This document shows positions 51,147 through 59,661 of a stretch of 64,000 bases of DNA, piece by piece. The notes beneath the pieces were generated by a model. It did no database searches. It was not told the DNA's origin and saw nothing but the letters and a program-made list of their open reading frames with translations. The stretch covers positions 124,001 to 188,000 of the forward strand of contig CAVXUB010000005.1 of assembly GCA_963764805.1 (NCBI GenBank). The letters run 5' to 3'. Each line of letters opens with the position of its first letter. Within the stretch, counting starts at the first letter, position 1. This DNA comes from CAVXUB01 sp963764805 (GTDB lineage Bacteria > Actinomycetota > Acidimicrobiia > Acidimicrobiales > Bog-793). A program made the translations under genes and the position numbers.

Positions 51147-52352
51147 TCAGTCCTCGGTGGACAGGAGAGCGCCCAGCCTCTTCACGCCCTCCACCAGATC
51201 GGCGTCGGAGAGGGCGTAGGAGAAACGGCCGAAGCCCGGTGCCCCGAAGGCCTCCCCCGGGACGAAGGCCACCTTGGCCTGCTCCAGGACGATCTCGGCC
51301 AGCTCCAAAGTGTCGACCGGGCGCCTCCCCCGGTGGGACCAGCCCGCCTCGAAGACCCCTTCGAACGACGGGAAGGCGTAGAACGCTCCCTGCGGCTCGA
51401 AACAAGAGACTCCCGGTATCGAACCGAGCATCTGCTGGATCGTCCTCCGGCGCCGATCGAACGCCTCGCGCATCATCTGGACGGCCCCGAGGTCGCCTGA
51501 CACCGCCGCCAGGGCCGCCCTCTGCGAGACGTCGGCGACGTTGGAGGTGGCGTGCGACTGGAGGTTGGTCGCCGCCTCCACGAGGTCCGGGGGGCCGATC
51601 AGCCAGCCGACACGCCAGCCGGTCATGGCGTAGGTCTTGGCGACGCCGTTCACGACCACGCAGCGGTCGCGGATCTCGGGGACCACGACCGGCATCGAGT
51701 GGTGCTCGTGCCCCTCGTAGACGAGGTGCTCGTAGATCTCGTCGGTGAGCACCCACAACTCCCTCTCCGCCGCGAAACGCCCGATCGCCTCGATCGCCGC
51801 CCTCGGGTACACGGCTCCCGTCGGGTTGGAGGGAGAGACGAATAGGAGCACCTTGGTGCGTTCGGTGAGTGCCGCCTCGAGTTGCTCCACGGTCACCTGG
51901 AACCCGGTCGCATCGGTCGTCGGCAGGATGACGGGGACGCCGCCGGCGAGCCTCACCGCCTCCGGGTAGGTGGTCCAGTAGGGAGCCGGCAGCAGCACCT
52001 CGTCCCCCGGGTCGAGAAGAGCGGCGAAGGCGTTGTAGATCGCCTGCTTGCCGCCGTTCGTGACCAGCACCGCCGAGGCCGGCACCTCGTAGCCCGAGTC
52101 GCGCTTCGTCTTGACGGCAATCGCCTCCCGCAGCTCCGGCAGCCCCGACGTGGGCGTGTAGCGGTGGTTCTTCGGGTCGCGGCAGGCCGCTGCAGCCGCC
52201 TCGACGATCTCGGCTGGGGTCGGAAAGTCGGGCTCACCTGCGCCGAAGCCGACGACGTCGATGCCGGCCGCCTTCATCGCCTTCGCCTTGGCGTCGATGG
52301 CGAGCGTCGCCGAAGGCTCGACTGCGGCTATCCGTCGGGAGATCCGTGCCAT
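51147..52352 (-). CDS. Pyridoxal-phosphate aminotransferase (aspartate aminotransferase type)
   Basis: 401-residue class I aminotransferase. Starts MARISRRIAAVEPSATLAID; marks are GFGAGEPDFPTPAEIVEA, YTPTSGLPELREAIA, SPSNPTGAVYPRAAIEAI, and the PLP lysine in VVNGVAKTYAMTGWRVGW (about 235). The closest named type is bacterial aspartate/prephenate aminotransferase (AspC/AspAT-Ib). It may also act on branched-chain or aromatic keto acids. ATG 52352 is the family start; the open frame extends to 52529 and overlaps divergent serC. Confidence 0.92.
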   Translation of the reverse strand: MARISRRIAAVEPSATLAIDAKAKAMKAAGIDVVGFGAGEPDFPTPAEIVEAAAAACRDPKNHRYTPTSGLPELREAIAVKTKRDSGYEVPASAVLVTNGGKQAIYNAFAALLDPGDEVLLPAPYWTTYPEAVRLAGGVPVILPTTDATGFQVTVEQLEAALTERTKVLLFVSPSNPTGAVYPRAAIEAIGRFAAERELWVLTDEIYEHLVYEGHEHHSMPVVVPEIRDRCVVVNGVAKTYAMTGWRVGWLIGPPDLVEAATNLQSHATSNVADVSQRAALAAVSGDLGAVQMMREAFDRRRRTIQQMLGSIPGVSCFEPQGAFYAFPSFEGVFEAGWSHRGRRPVDTLELAEIVLEQAKVAFVPGEAFGAPGFGRFSYALSDADLVEGVKRLGALLSTED

Positions 52353-52423
52353 GCCGCAATGCTTGCACAGCCGCCTGAGGGGGACGATTCGCCGTGCTTG
52401 GCGGTTCGGGACAGACTGGATCG

Positions 52424-53551
52424 GTGACGATCGAGATCCCGCGGGAGCTGCTCCCCGCCGACGGGCGCTTCGGTTCGGGCCCTTCCAAGGTGCGGCCGGA
52501 GGTGGGCCAGGTGCTCGCCGCTGCGACACCCCGTCTTCTCGGCACGAGCCACCGGCAGGCGCCCGTACGCGACGTGGTCAAGCGGGTCCGCCAGGGCGTG
52601 ACCGACCTGCTCGGCCTGCCCGACGGCTACGAGGTGATGCTCGGCAACGGCGGCACCACAGCCTTCTGGGACGCCGCCGTGTTCGGCCTGGTGGAGCGCA
52701 AGAGCCAGCACCTCAGCTTCGGCGAGTTCTCCGCCAAGTTCGCCAACTGTGCGGCAAGTGCGCCCTTCCTGGAGGAGCCGGTGGTGATCAGGGCCGACCC
52801 GGGGACGCGGCCCGAGACTGTCGCCGACGACGAGATCGATCTCTACGCCCTCACCCACAACGAGACCTCGACCGGTGTACAGGCGCCGGTCCGCCGACCG
52901 CGGGCGGACGACGGCACTGCCGCTTCCGGGCTGGTGGCGGTGGACGCCACCTCCGGTGCCGGGGGTCTCACCGTCGAGCCGGCCGAGTTCGACGTCTACT
53001 ACTTCGCTCCCCAGAAGTGTTTCGCCTCCGATGGGGGGCTGTGGCTGGCTGCCGTCTCACCGGCGGCAGTGGCGCGGATCGAGCGGGTGGCGTCCTCGGG
53101 CCGCCACATCCCGGCCTTCCTCAGCCTCTCGGTGGCGCTCGAGAACTCACGCCTCGAGCAGACCTACAACACGCCGGCGCTGGCGACGCTCGTGATGCTC
53201 GCCGACCAGGTCGAGTGGATGAACTCAGCAGGCGGTCTCCCCTGGACCTCGGCGCGCTGCGACCGGTCCGCCGAGATCCTCTACGGCTGGGCCGAGCGGT
53301 CTGCGTTCGCGTCGCCGTTCGTGGCCAAGCCGGACGAGCGGTCACACGTGGTGGGGACCATCGACTTCGCCGAGGGCGTAGATGCGGCGGCGATCGCCAA
53401 GACGCTCCGCGCCAACGGGATCGTGGACACCGAGCCCTACCGCAAGCTCGGGCGCAACCAGCTGCGGGTCGCCATGTTCCCCGCCATCGACCCCGACGAC
53501 GTGGCGGCGCTGACGAGCTGCATCGACTACGTGGTGGAACGGCTGGGCTGA
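52424..53551 (+). CDS. serC: Phosphoserine aminotransferase
   Basis: Second step of serine synthesis: converts 3-phosphohydroxypyruvate to phosphoserine. About 375 residues, of the actinobacterial SerC type starting VTIEIPRELLPADGRFGSGP. The PLP region is VAVDATSGAGGLTV and YYFAPQKCFASDGGLW (Lys). ALENSRLEQTYNTPALATLV is family-typical. GTG 52424 is chosen over the upstream ATG 52394. The serA gene is close by on the other strand. Its 3' end overlaps the flippase-GT2 gene by 25 bp. Confidence 0.93.
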   Translation: MTIEIPRELLPADGRFGSGPSKVRPEVGQVLAAATPRLLGTSHRQAPVRDVVKRVRQGVTDLLGLPDGYEVMLGNGGTTAFWDAAVFGLVERKSQHLSFGEFSAKFANCAASAPFLEEPVVIRADPGTRPETVADDEIDLYALTHNETSTGVQAPVRRPRADDGTAASGLVAVDATSGAGGLTVEPAEFDVYYFAPQKCFASDGGLWLAAVSPAAVARIERVASSGRHIPAFLSLSVALENSRLEQTYNTPALATLVMLADQVEWMNSAGGLPWTSARCDRSAEILYGWAERSAFASPFVAKPDERSHVVGTIDFAEGVDAAAIAKTLRANGIVDTEPYRKLGRNQLRVAMFPAIDPDDVAALTSCIDYVVERLG

Positions 53552-55659
53552 GCCGGCAGATCGCCGGTCGGCGCGGGCCCCGCGCTGTCGGCGACGTCGG
53601 ACCGGTCGTAGAACCGGCGTACCCGTAGTCGCCAGGCGAGGGCCACCGTGTCGAGCAGCATCGTCCAGGCGGCCGATCCAGAGATGCTGCTGCGGAAGCG
53701 TTCCCTGATCGTGACCGGAACCTCGACGACCCGCCCGTAGCCGAGTCGGCGGCCGACTGCCAGCAGCTCGAGGTCCAGAGCGAAACCCTGCTCGACGAGC
53801 AACGGCAGGACCCGCCGCATGACGTCGCGCCTCACGAGCTTGAGTCCCGTCTGCGTGTCCGAGATGTCCAAGCCGACGAGAGCCCGAACCAACAGGAGGT
53901 AGCCGGTGGAGTAGATGCGGCGTATCCACGGGTAGACGACCTGCGACTGCGGATGGAGCTTGCTCCCTATCACGAAGTGGGGGGACCCGGTGCCGCCGGC
54001 GTCCACCAGCGCTGGCAGGCAGGCGGCCGGGATGTCACCGTCGCCGTCCACGAAGGCGATGGCGGCGCCCCGCGAGGCGGCGAAGCCGGTGCGGAGTGCA
54101 CAGCCCTTGCCCATGTTTCGCGGCAGACGGATCAGCACGATGTCCGGTAGTGCATCCTCCAGCTCCTGATCGCTGCCGTCGGTGGAGCCGTCCGACACCG
54201 CAACGATCTCGCTGCTCCCCCCGATCTCCGAGAGCACCTCCCGAATCGAGCGGATGTGCGGCAGCAGCTGCCTCCCGGGATTGAAGAAGGGCACCACAAC
54301 GCTCAGATCGACTTCCGCCTCCTCGGCCATCTGGGCGGGGGTGAGAGAGGTGGAGAGCCCCTGCCCTGCCCCGTCCGGCGCGGCGGCGGCGGTCGGTGCA
54401 GCGCTGGCGATCGCCGGCAGCCCCATCACCGCCGTCACGGCCGCCGCCACCACCAGCATCACGACAGCAAGGCCGGGAGCGGTGGGCCTTGCCAGTTCGA
54501 TGGCCACTATCGCCGCCACAGAACCCACCCACGGCAGGAAGGCGAGCGGGGAGCGGCGCGCCAGGTGGTAGTAGGTGAAGAGGCTGACCAGGCCGAGGAG
54601 CGCTCCCTCGAAGCCGAGCACCCGCAGCTCGGGCGAAGCTCCGGCGAAGGCGCCGCCGAAGATCGCCCTTGCGATCTGCCCCGGGATCAGAGCCATCACG
54701 ATCGCCACCGCGAGGCCTATGCCACCGATGATCCCGGCCGAGAGCACGAGGTCGCGCCTCGCGTTGGCGTTGTCCTTCTGCCGGAGGAAGCGTGGAAAGG
54801 CAAGGACGGTTGCGGCCGCCGGCAGGAAGAAGGCGATGCTCCCAGCCGTCGCCGCGGCCGCGTACTCGCCGGCCGTCCGGTGGGCAAGCGTGTGCCTGGC
54901 CAGCACCGTGTCGACCCCGAGCAGCGCCGAATAGCCGAAGAGGGCGACGATCGTGGGCCAGGCAGCGGCCTCTGCGACGGGAAGCCCAACCCCCTCGGTC
55001 CGCCGCACCACGCCAGGGCGGGCAGCCACGAACAGGGCGAGGAAGGTGAATGCGGCTCCTGCGACGGTGCCGATGATGGGCGCCGCGACACCCTTGTCGA
55101 CCGCGTCGATGGCGATCGTGGACACCAGCCTCAACACGCCGCCGCCGATCACTGCCACAGCGAAGGCGGTGGCCCGTGCTCGTCCGAGGAGTGTGCCGGC
55201 GAGAACCGGCGAGCTGATCGAGGGGAGCAGCCAGGCGGCGAGGACTAGAACCGGCACGATCGAACCGAGCACGAGGAAGCCCTCGAGGAGTGGCGAGAAG
55301 GCAAGCAGCAGGGCGGTCAGGAGGGCACCCACCGCGAGGGTCGTCGCCAACGCCCGGCGGAGCGCCAGCGACGACTGCCCAGCCGCCGCCACCGCCTGCA
55401 CCACTGCCGCCTGCAGCGCCACCAGCGGGATCGAGACCACCGTGACGACGTTGAGCAGTGCGGCGGCCGCCCCGTAGTCGGCCGGGCCGAGCTGGCGGCT
55501 GATGACGACGTGGAAGGCAAGGTTGAGGACGTTGACGATGGCGGTCGCCAGCACGTAGGCGAGGCCACCCCGACCCCCGACATGGAAGCGTGCCGCGTCT
55601 CCCTCCGCTCCTCCCTCGACTTGCGCCTCGACACCCGGCGCGGCAGTCACCTCCTCCAT
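53527..55659 (-). CDS. Polysaccharide flippase (MOP superfamily) fused to GT2 glycosyltransferase
   Basis: 710 residues in two parts. Residues about 30-430 hold about 12 membrane helices of a Wzx/MurJ-like lipid-linked sugar flippase (YVLATAIVNVLNLAFHVVIS, RQLGPADYGAAAALLNVVTV). Residues about 460-680 form a family-2, DPM1-like glycosyltransferase: VDLSVVVPFFNPG, VAVSDGSTDGSD, RNMGKGCALRTGFAASRGAA and the DxD-type FVDGDGDIP. The enzyme would add sugar to a polyprenyl carrier on the inner face and the flippase would move lipid-linked sugars outward. UDP-sugar dehydrogenase and epimerase genes follow on the next strand, supporting a cell-envelope role. Confidence 0.9.
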   Translation of the reverse strand: MEEVTAAPGVEAQVEGGAEGDAARFHVGGRGGLAYVLATAIVNVLNLAFHVVISRQLGPADYGAAAALLNVVTVVSIPLVALQAAVVQAVAAAGQSSLALRRALATTLAVGALLTALLLAFSPLLEGFLVLGSIVPVLVLAAWLLPSISSPVLAGTLLGRARATAFAVAVIGGGVLRLVSTIAIDAVDKGVAAPIIGTVAGAAFTFLALFVAARPGVVRRTEGVGLPVAEAAAWPTIVALFGYSALLGVDTVLARHTLAHRTAGEYAAAATAGSIAFFLPAAATVLAFPRFLRQKDNANARRDLVLSAGIIGGIGLAVAIVMALIPGQIARAIFGGAFAGASPELRVLGFEGALLGLVSLFTYYHLARRSPLAFLPWVGSVAAIVAIELARPTAPGLAVVMLVVAAAVTAVMGLPAIASAAPTAAAAPDGAGQGLSTSLTPAQMAEEAEVDLSVVVPFFNPGRQLLPHIRSIREVLSEIGGSSEIVAVSDGSTDGSDQELEDALPDIVLIRLPRNMGKGCALRTGFAASRGAAIAFVDGDGDIPAACLPALVDAGGTGSPHFVIGSKLHPQSQVVYPWIRRIYSTGYLLLVRALVGLDISDTQTGLKLVRRDVMRRVLPLLVEQGFALDLELLAVGRRLGYGRVVEVPVTIRERFRSSISGSAAWTMLLDTVALAWRLRVRRFYDRSDVADSAGPAPTGDLPAQPSRSTT

Positions 55660-55736
55660 GCACCCATCCTTGCCGCACCCACACGAGCCGAGGCAACAGC
55701 CCGGGGAACTGGTGAAGCCGCTGGTAGTGTCGTCGC

Positions 55737-57025
55737 GTGCCGATGCTCAGCAGCGGTGGCGGGGGCGCCGTCCGCGTCGTCATCTGCGGCCAGGGCTACG
55801 TGGGGCTGCCGCTGGCGATGGAGGCCGTGCGTGCCGGCCACGACGTGGTCGGTGTCGACCTCGACCTGGAGAAGGTCAAGTCCCTGCGCCACGGGCGCTC
55901 CTACATCGAGGACGTCTCCGACGAGCAGCTTGTCGCGGCGCTCGACAGCGGCCGGTACCTGCCGACCTCGGACGCCACCGACGCGGCCGGCTTCGACGTG
56001 GCGGTGATCTCGGTGCCGACCCCGCTCCGGGACGGCGCGCCAGATCTCTCGTTCATCGAGCGTGCGGCGAGGGACCTCGGTCCTCTCGTCACCGCAGGAT
56101 CGGCCGTCGTGCTCGAGTCGACCACCTACCCGGGCACCACCGAGGAGCTCGTCCGCCCGATCCTGGAGGAGGGATCGGGCCTGCGGGCCGGTCCCGACTT
56201 CCACCTCGGCTACAGCCCCGAGCGCCTCGACCCGGGCAACCCTCACCACGGCCTTCGCGATGTGCCGAAGATCGTGTCGGGCATCGACGAGCCGTCTCTG
56301 CAGCGTGTCAAGGCCTTCTTCGACACGATCGTCGACAAGACCGTGCCGGTGTCGAGCACCCGCGTGGCGGAGATGGCCAAGCTGCTCGAGAACACCTTCC
56401 GCCACGTGAACATCGCGCTCGTCAACGAGCTCGCGATGTTCGCCGACCAGATGCGGGTGGACGTGTGGGAGGCGATCTCGGCCGCCGCGCACGAAGCCCT
56501 ATGGCTTCATGCCCTTCGTGCCGGGCCCGGGGGTCGGTGGTCATTGCCTGCCCGTCGATCCCTCGTACCTCTCGTGGAGGGTGAAGCGGTCGTTCGGGAA
56601 CTCGTTTCGATTCATCGAGCTCGCCAACGACATCAACGACCAGATGCCCGACTACGTCATCCGCCGCGTCGTCCGCCTGCTCAACTCCAGGTGCAAAGCG
56701 GTGAACGGCTCCCGGGTGCTGGTTATCGGGCTCGCCTACAAGCGCAACACGGGCGATCCGCGAGTCGCCCGGGCCGATGATCTGCAACAGGCTGTGCGAT
56801 CTCGGAGCAGAGGTGCGGGCGGTCGACCCGCACGTGCGCGACGTCGACTTCCCGGCCTCGGCGCGGCGAGCCGAGCTGACGCCCGAAGAGCTCGCGGCAA
56901 GCGACCTGGTGATCGTCGCCACGGACCACGACGCCTTCGACTGGGCGCTGGTGGCGGACTGCTCCCCTCTGGTGTTCGACGCGCGCCACCGGCTTGCTCG
57001 GGCGCCTCACGTCGAGCACCTCTGA
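55737..57025 (+). CDS. UDP-glucose/GDP-mannose dehydrogenase family protein, two frameshifts
   Basis: Oxidises a nucleotide sugar to its uronic acid. Starts GTG 55737 (or ATG 55743): VRVVICGQGYVGLPLAMEAV (NAD fold), ISVPTPLRDGAPDLSF, VVLESTTYPGTTEELVRPIL, GYSPERLDPGNP. A break near 56493 leads to KPYGFMPFVPGPGVGGHCLP with the catalytic Cys. A second break near 56760 leads to MICNRLCDLGAEVRAVDPHV and the stop at 57025. These three frames restore one full protein of about 430 residues. The C-x-P active site suggests a UDP-N-acetylglucosamine/mannosamine-type (WbpA/WecC-like) enzyme, but UDP-glucose use is possible. Confidence 0.88.
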
Positions 57026-57030
57026 GGGCC

Positions 57031-57990
57031 TCAAGTGAGGCGAGTGCGGTACCAGGCAACGGTTCTCTCGAGCGCCTCTCGAAACGGCACCGGATCGATG
57101 TCACCGAACAGCGACCGCAGAAGCGACTGATCGGCCTGGCTGTCGTGGACATCGCCCGCCCTCGGGGAGGTGTGGCGGCGCCGGACGGCGTGCCCGAGGA
57201 TCGACTCGAGCTCGCCGATCACCTCCAGCAGGCTCGTCCTCGTGCCGAACGCCGAGTTGACGGGTCCGTCGTGGCCGATACCGTCCGTGAGCGCCCTCGC
57301 CATCACCTCGGTCACCGAGTCGACGAAGGTGAAGTCCCGCGTCTGCGTGCCGTCCCCGTGCACATCGATCTCCTTGCCCTCCAGCGCGGCGGAGACGAAC
57401 GCCGGTATCACTGCGGCGTAGGCGTGGCCCGCCGCCTGCAAGGGGCCGAACACGTTGAAGAGGCGGAGTACCAGCACGTTGATCCCGTAGCTCCTCCCCC
57501 ATGCCAACGCGTAGGCCTCGGTGGCCAGCTTTGTCGCCGCGTAGGGGCTCACCGGTTCGGGCACGAGCGACTCGTGCTTGGGCATCACCTCACTGGCGCC
57601 GTAGACCGAGGACGAGGAGGCGACGAGGAGGTGGCCGACGCCCGCCTGACGGGCGGCCTCCAGCACGTAGGCGGTGCCGGTGGCATTGGCGGCGTGAGAG
57701 GCGAGCGGCTCCTCCAGGGATCGAGGTACCGAGGGGCGGGCGGCGAGATGGACGACGGCGGAGGCGCCGGTGATCGTCTCGCCCAGCAACTCCCGGTCGA
57801 GGATGCTGCCGACGACGAGGCGGGCTCCGGTGCCGTCGAGGTTGCCGGCGACGCCGCTGGAGAGGTCGTCGAGCGCCACGACCTCGCCGACCGCCGAGGA
57901 GGCCAGGCGCCGGCAGAGGTTGGCGCCGATGAAGCCGGCGCCGCCGGTGACGACGACGCGGCTCGTCCGAGACGGCAAGCCGGTGGTCAC
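57031..57990 (-). CDS. NAD-dependent nucleotide-sugar epimerase/dehydratase (extended SDR)
   Basis: 319 residues. NAD motif VVVTGGAGFIGANLCRRLAS; active site Ser-Ser then YAATK in SSSSVYGASEVMPKHES and VSPYAATKLATEAYALAW; RLFNVFGPLQ and DVHGDGTQTRDFTFVDSV are typical of GalE/WbpP-like 4-epimerases. It likely interconverts UDP-sugars for the same surface glycan as the convergent dehydrogenase gene. The start is the first codon at 57990; a codon nearer VVVTGG cannot be excluded. Confidence 0.9.
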   Translation of the reverse strand: MTTGLPSRTSRVVVTGGAGFIGANLCRRLASSAVGEVVALDDLSSGVAGNLDGTGARLVVGSILDRELLGETITGASAVVHLAARPSVPRSLEEPLASHAANATGTAYVLEAARQAGVGHLLVASSSSVYGASEVMPKHESLVPEPVSPYAATKLATEAYALAWGRSYGINVLVLRLFNVFGPLQAAGHAYAAVIPAFVSAALEGKEIDVHGDGTQTRDFTFVDSVTEVMARALTDGIGHDGPVNSAFGTRTSLLEVIGELESILGHAVRRRHTSPRAGDVHDSQADQSLLRSLFGDIDPVPFREALERTVAWYRTRLT

Positions 57991-58003
57991 GCGGGGACCC
58001 GCC

Positions 58004-59029
58004 CTAGCCGCCTGAGACCTCCTCCAGCCGCTGCCGGCCGGCTGACACGAACGGCATCATCGCCCGCAGCTCCGTGCCCACCTTCTCGATCGGGTGGCTG
58101 CGGCCCTCGTCGCGCAGCTGGTTGAAGCGTGGCCGGCCGGCCCTGTTCTCTGCCAGCCACTCCGCCGCGAAACGCCCGTCACGGATCTCCTCCAGGATCG
58201 CCCTCATCTCTGCCCGCACGTGATCGTCGACGATCCGCGGGCCGCGGGTCATGTCCCCGTACTCGGCGGTGTCCGAGACCGAGAAGCGCATTCCCGAGAT
58301 CCCCTGCTCGTACATCAGGTCGACGATCAGCTTGAGCTCGTGGAGGCACTCGAAGTAGGCCGACTCGGGCTGGTACCCGGCTTGCACCAGAGTGTTGAAG
58401 GCGGAGGTGACGAGCGCCGTGACGCCGCCGCACAGGACGACCTGCTCCCCGAACAGGTCGGTCTCGGTCTCCTCCTCGAACGTCGTCTCCAGCACCCCGG
58501 CCCGCGTCGCCCCGAGTGCATGGGCATAGGACAGGGCGAGGTCCATCGCCTTCCCCGACGCATCCGAGGCGACGGCGATCAGCGAGGGGACACCGCCGCC
58601 CTCGGTGAAGGTGCGCCGCACGAGGTGCCCCGGCCCCTTCGGCGCCACCATCCCTACGTCTACGCCCGCCGGCGGCGTGATCAGCCCGAAACGGATGTTG
58701 AACCCGTGCGCAAAGAACAACGCGTCACCCTCGTGCAGGTGCTCGGCGATCTCGGCCTCGTAGACGGCGGCCTGCTCGGTGTCGGGGAGCAGCATCATCA
58801 CGAGATCGGCCTCGGACGCAGCCTCTCCCACCGTGGTGACCAGCAGGCCCGCAGCTTCAGCCTTGGGCCACGAGGGAGAACCGGGCCGTAGACCCACCCG
58901 AACGTCGACTCCCGACTCGCTCAGGTTCAGCGCGTGGGCATGTCCCTGCGACCCGTAGCCGATGATGGCGACCTTGCGGGAGCCGATCAGCGACGCGTCG
59001 GCGTCCTGCTCGTAGTACAGCTTGGCCAT
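58004..59029 (-). CDS. ilvC: Ketol-acid reductoisomerase
   Basis: Third enzyme shared by valine and isoleucine synthesis (NADPH, Mg2+). 341 residues, the normal class I length: MAKLYYEQDADASLIGSRKV, IIGYGSQGHAHALNL, MVAPKGPGHLVRRTFTEGGG, LETTFEEETETDLFGEQVVL, and ECLHELKLIVDLMYEQG with SDTAEYGDMTRGPRI. I chose ATG 59029, as the extra 19 residues of the longer frame fall in palindrome copy D. It follows ilvN by 95 bp and is most likely part of an ilvBNC transcript. Confidence 0.97.
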   Translation of the reverse strand: MAKLYYEQDADASLIGSRKVAIIGYGSQGHAHALNLSESGVDVRVGLRPGSPSWPKAEAAGLLVTTVGEAASEADLVMMLLPDTEQAAVYEAEIAEHLHEGDALFFAHGFNIRFGLITPPAGVDVGMVAPKGPGHLVRRTFTEGGGVPSLIAVASDASGKAMDLALSYAHALGATRAGVLETTFEEETETDLFGEQVVLCGGVTALVTSAFNTLVQAGYQPESAYFECLHELKLIVDLMYEQGISGMRFSVSDTAEYGDMTRGPRIVDDHVRAEMRAILEEIRDGRFAAEWLAENRAGRPRFNQLRDEGRSHPIEKVGTELRAMMPFVSAGRQRLEEVSGG

Positions 59030-59060
59030 CCTCATCCTCTCTAGGCGATCTGCCCGCTCA

Positions 59061-59107
59061 TCTGATGTGCAGGAGTCCACGTACAACGTGGATTACTGCG
59101 CGCCACA
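59061..59107 (+). repeat. 47-bp intergenic palindrome, copy D (degenerate outer arms)
   Basis: The core TCCACGT-ACA-ACGTGGA is a perfect 7-bp inverted repeat; outer arms match at only 8 of 13 positions. It lies between ilvN and ilvC inside the presumed ilvBNC operon, 31 bp before the ilvC start, so there it can hardly be a plain promoter operator. Confidence 0.6.
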
Positions 59108-59124
59108 TCGCGCCCTTCCGTCGT

Positions 59125-59661
59125 TCATGCCCCTCCGTTGCCCAGGCGGGGCAAAGCGACCCGCCCGGTCCTCTGCAAGCCTCTGATCCCGTACGGCCGC
59201 ATCAGCTCCTCGAAGTCGTCGAGGACCCCCGGAACGCCGGCGATCATGATCGTCAGAGCGTCAGAGCCGACGTCGACGATGCGCCCGCCGAAGACCCCCA
59301 CGAGCTGGATCAGCTGCGGGCGCCGCTCAGGATCGGCGTCGACGGTGACCAGCAGCAGCTCGGCCTCACGTGCCTCGTTCGGGTCCAGCTCTTGTATCTC
59401 CACGACGTTGATGAGCTTGTCGAGCTGGTGCACGATCTGCTCCAAGGGAGCGGACTCGACGTCGACCACGATGGTGATGCGGGACAGGCGGGGGTCGTCG
59501 GTCGGCGCGACGGCAAGCGAGAAAATGTTGTACCCACGCCTGGAGAAGAGGCCGGCCACGCGGGCCAAGACCCCGGCCTTGTTCTCGACGAGCACAGACA
59601 GCAGGTGGTGCCGGAGTTTCGGATCCCTCGACAGCTGGCGGAGGGGGAGCACGTTGCTCAT
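59125..59661 (-). CDS. ilvN: Acetolactate synthase small (regulatory) subunit
   Basis: 178 residues. Activates IlvB and confers valine feedback inhibition. An N-terminal ACT domain is seen: HLLSVLVENKAGVLARVAGL, FSRRGYNIFSLAVAPT, then ISRITIVVDVES-like RLSRITIVVDVESAPLEQIV. The C-terminal half (LLLVTVDADPERRPQLIQLV and DVGSDALTIMIAGVPGVLDD) is the usual IlvN regulatory tail. It overlaps the ilvB stop by 4 nt. Confidence 0.96.
   Translation of the reverse strand: MSNVLPLRQLSRDPKLRHHLLSVLVENKAGVLARVAGLFSRRGYNIFSLAVAPTDDPRLSRITIVVDVESAPLEQIVHQLDKLINVVEIQELDPNEAREAELLLVTVDADPERRPQLIQLVGVFGGRIVDVGSDALTIMIAGVPGVLDDFEELMRPYGIRGLQRTGRVALPRLGNGGA

Noticed and set aside
54035..55783. 582-residue minus-strand frame overlapping the flippase-GT2 gene
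   Set aside because: Same-strand shadow in another frame with Arg/Gly-rich composition; the flippase-GT2 frame has all the motifs.
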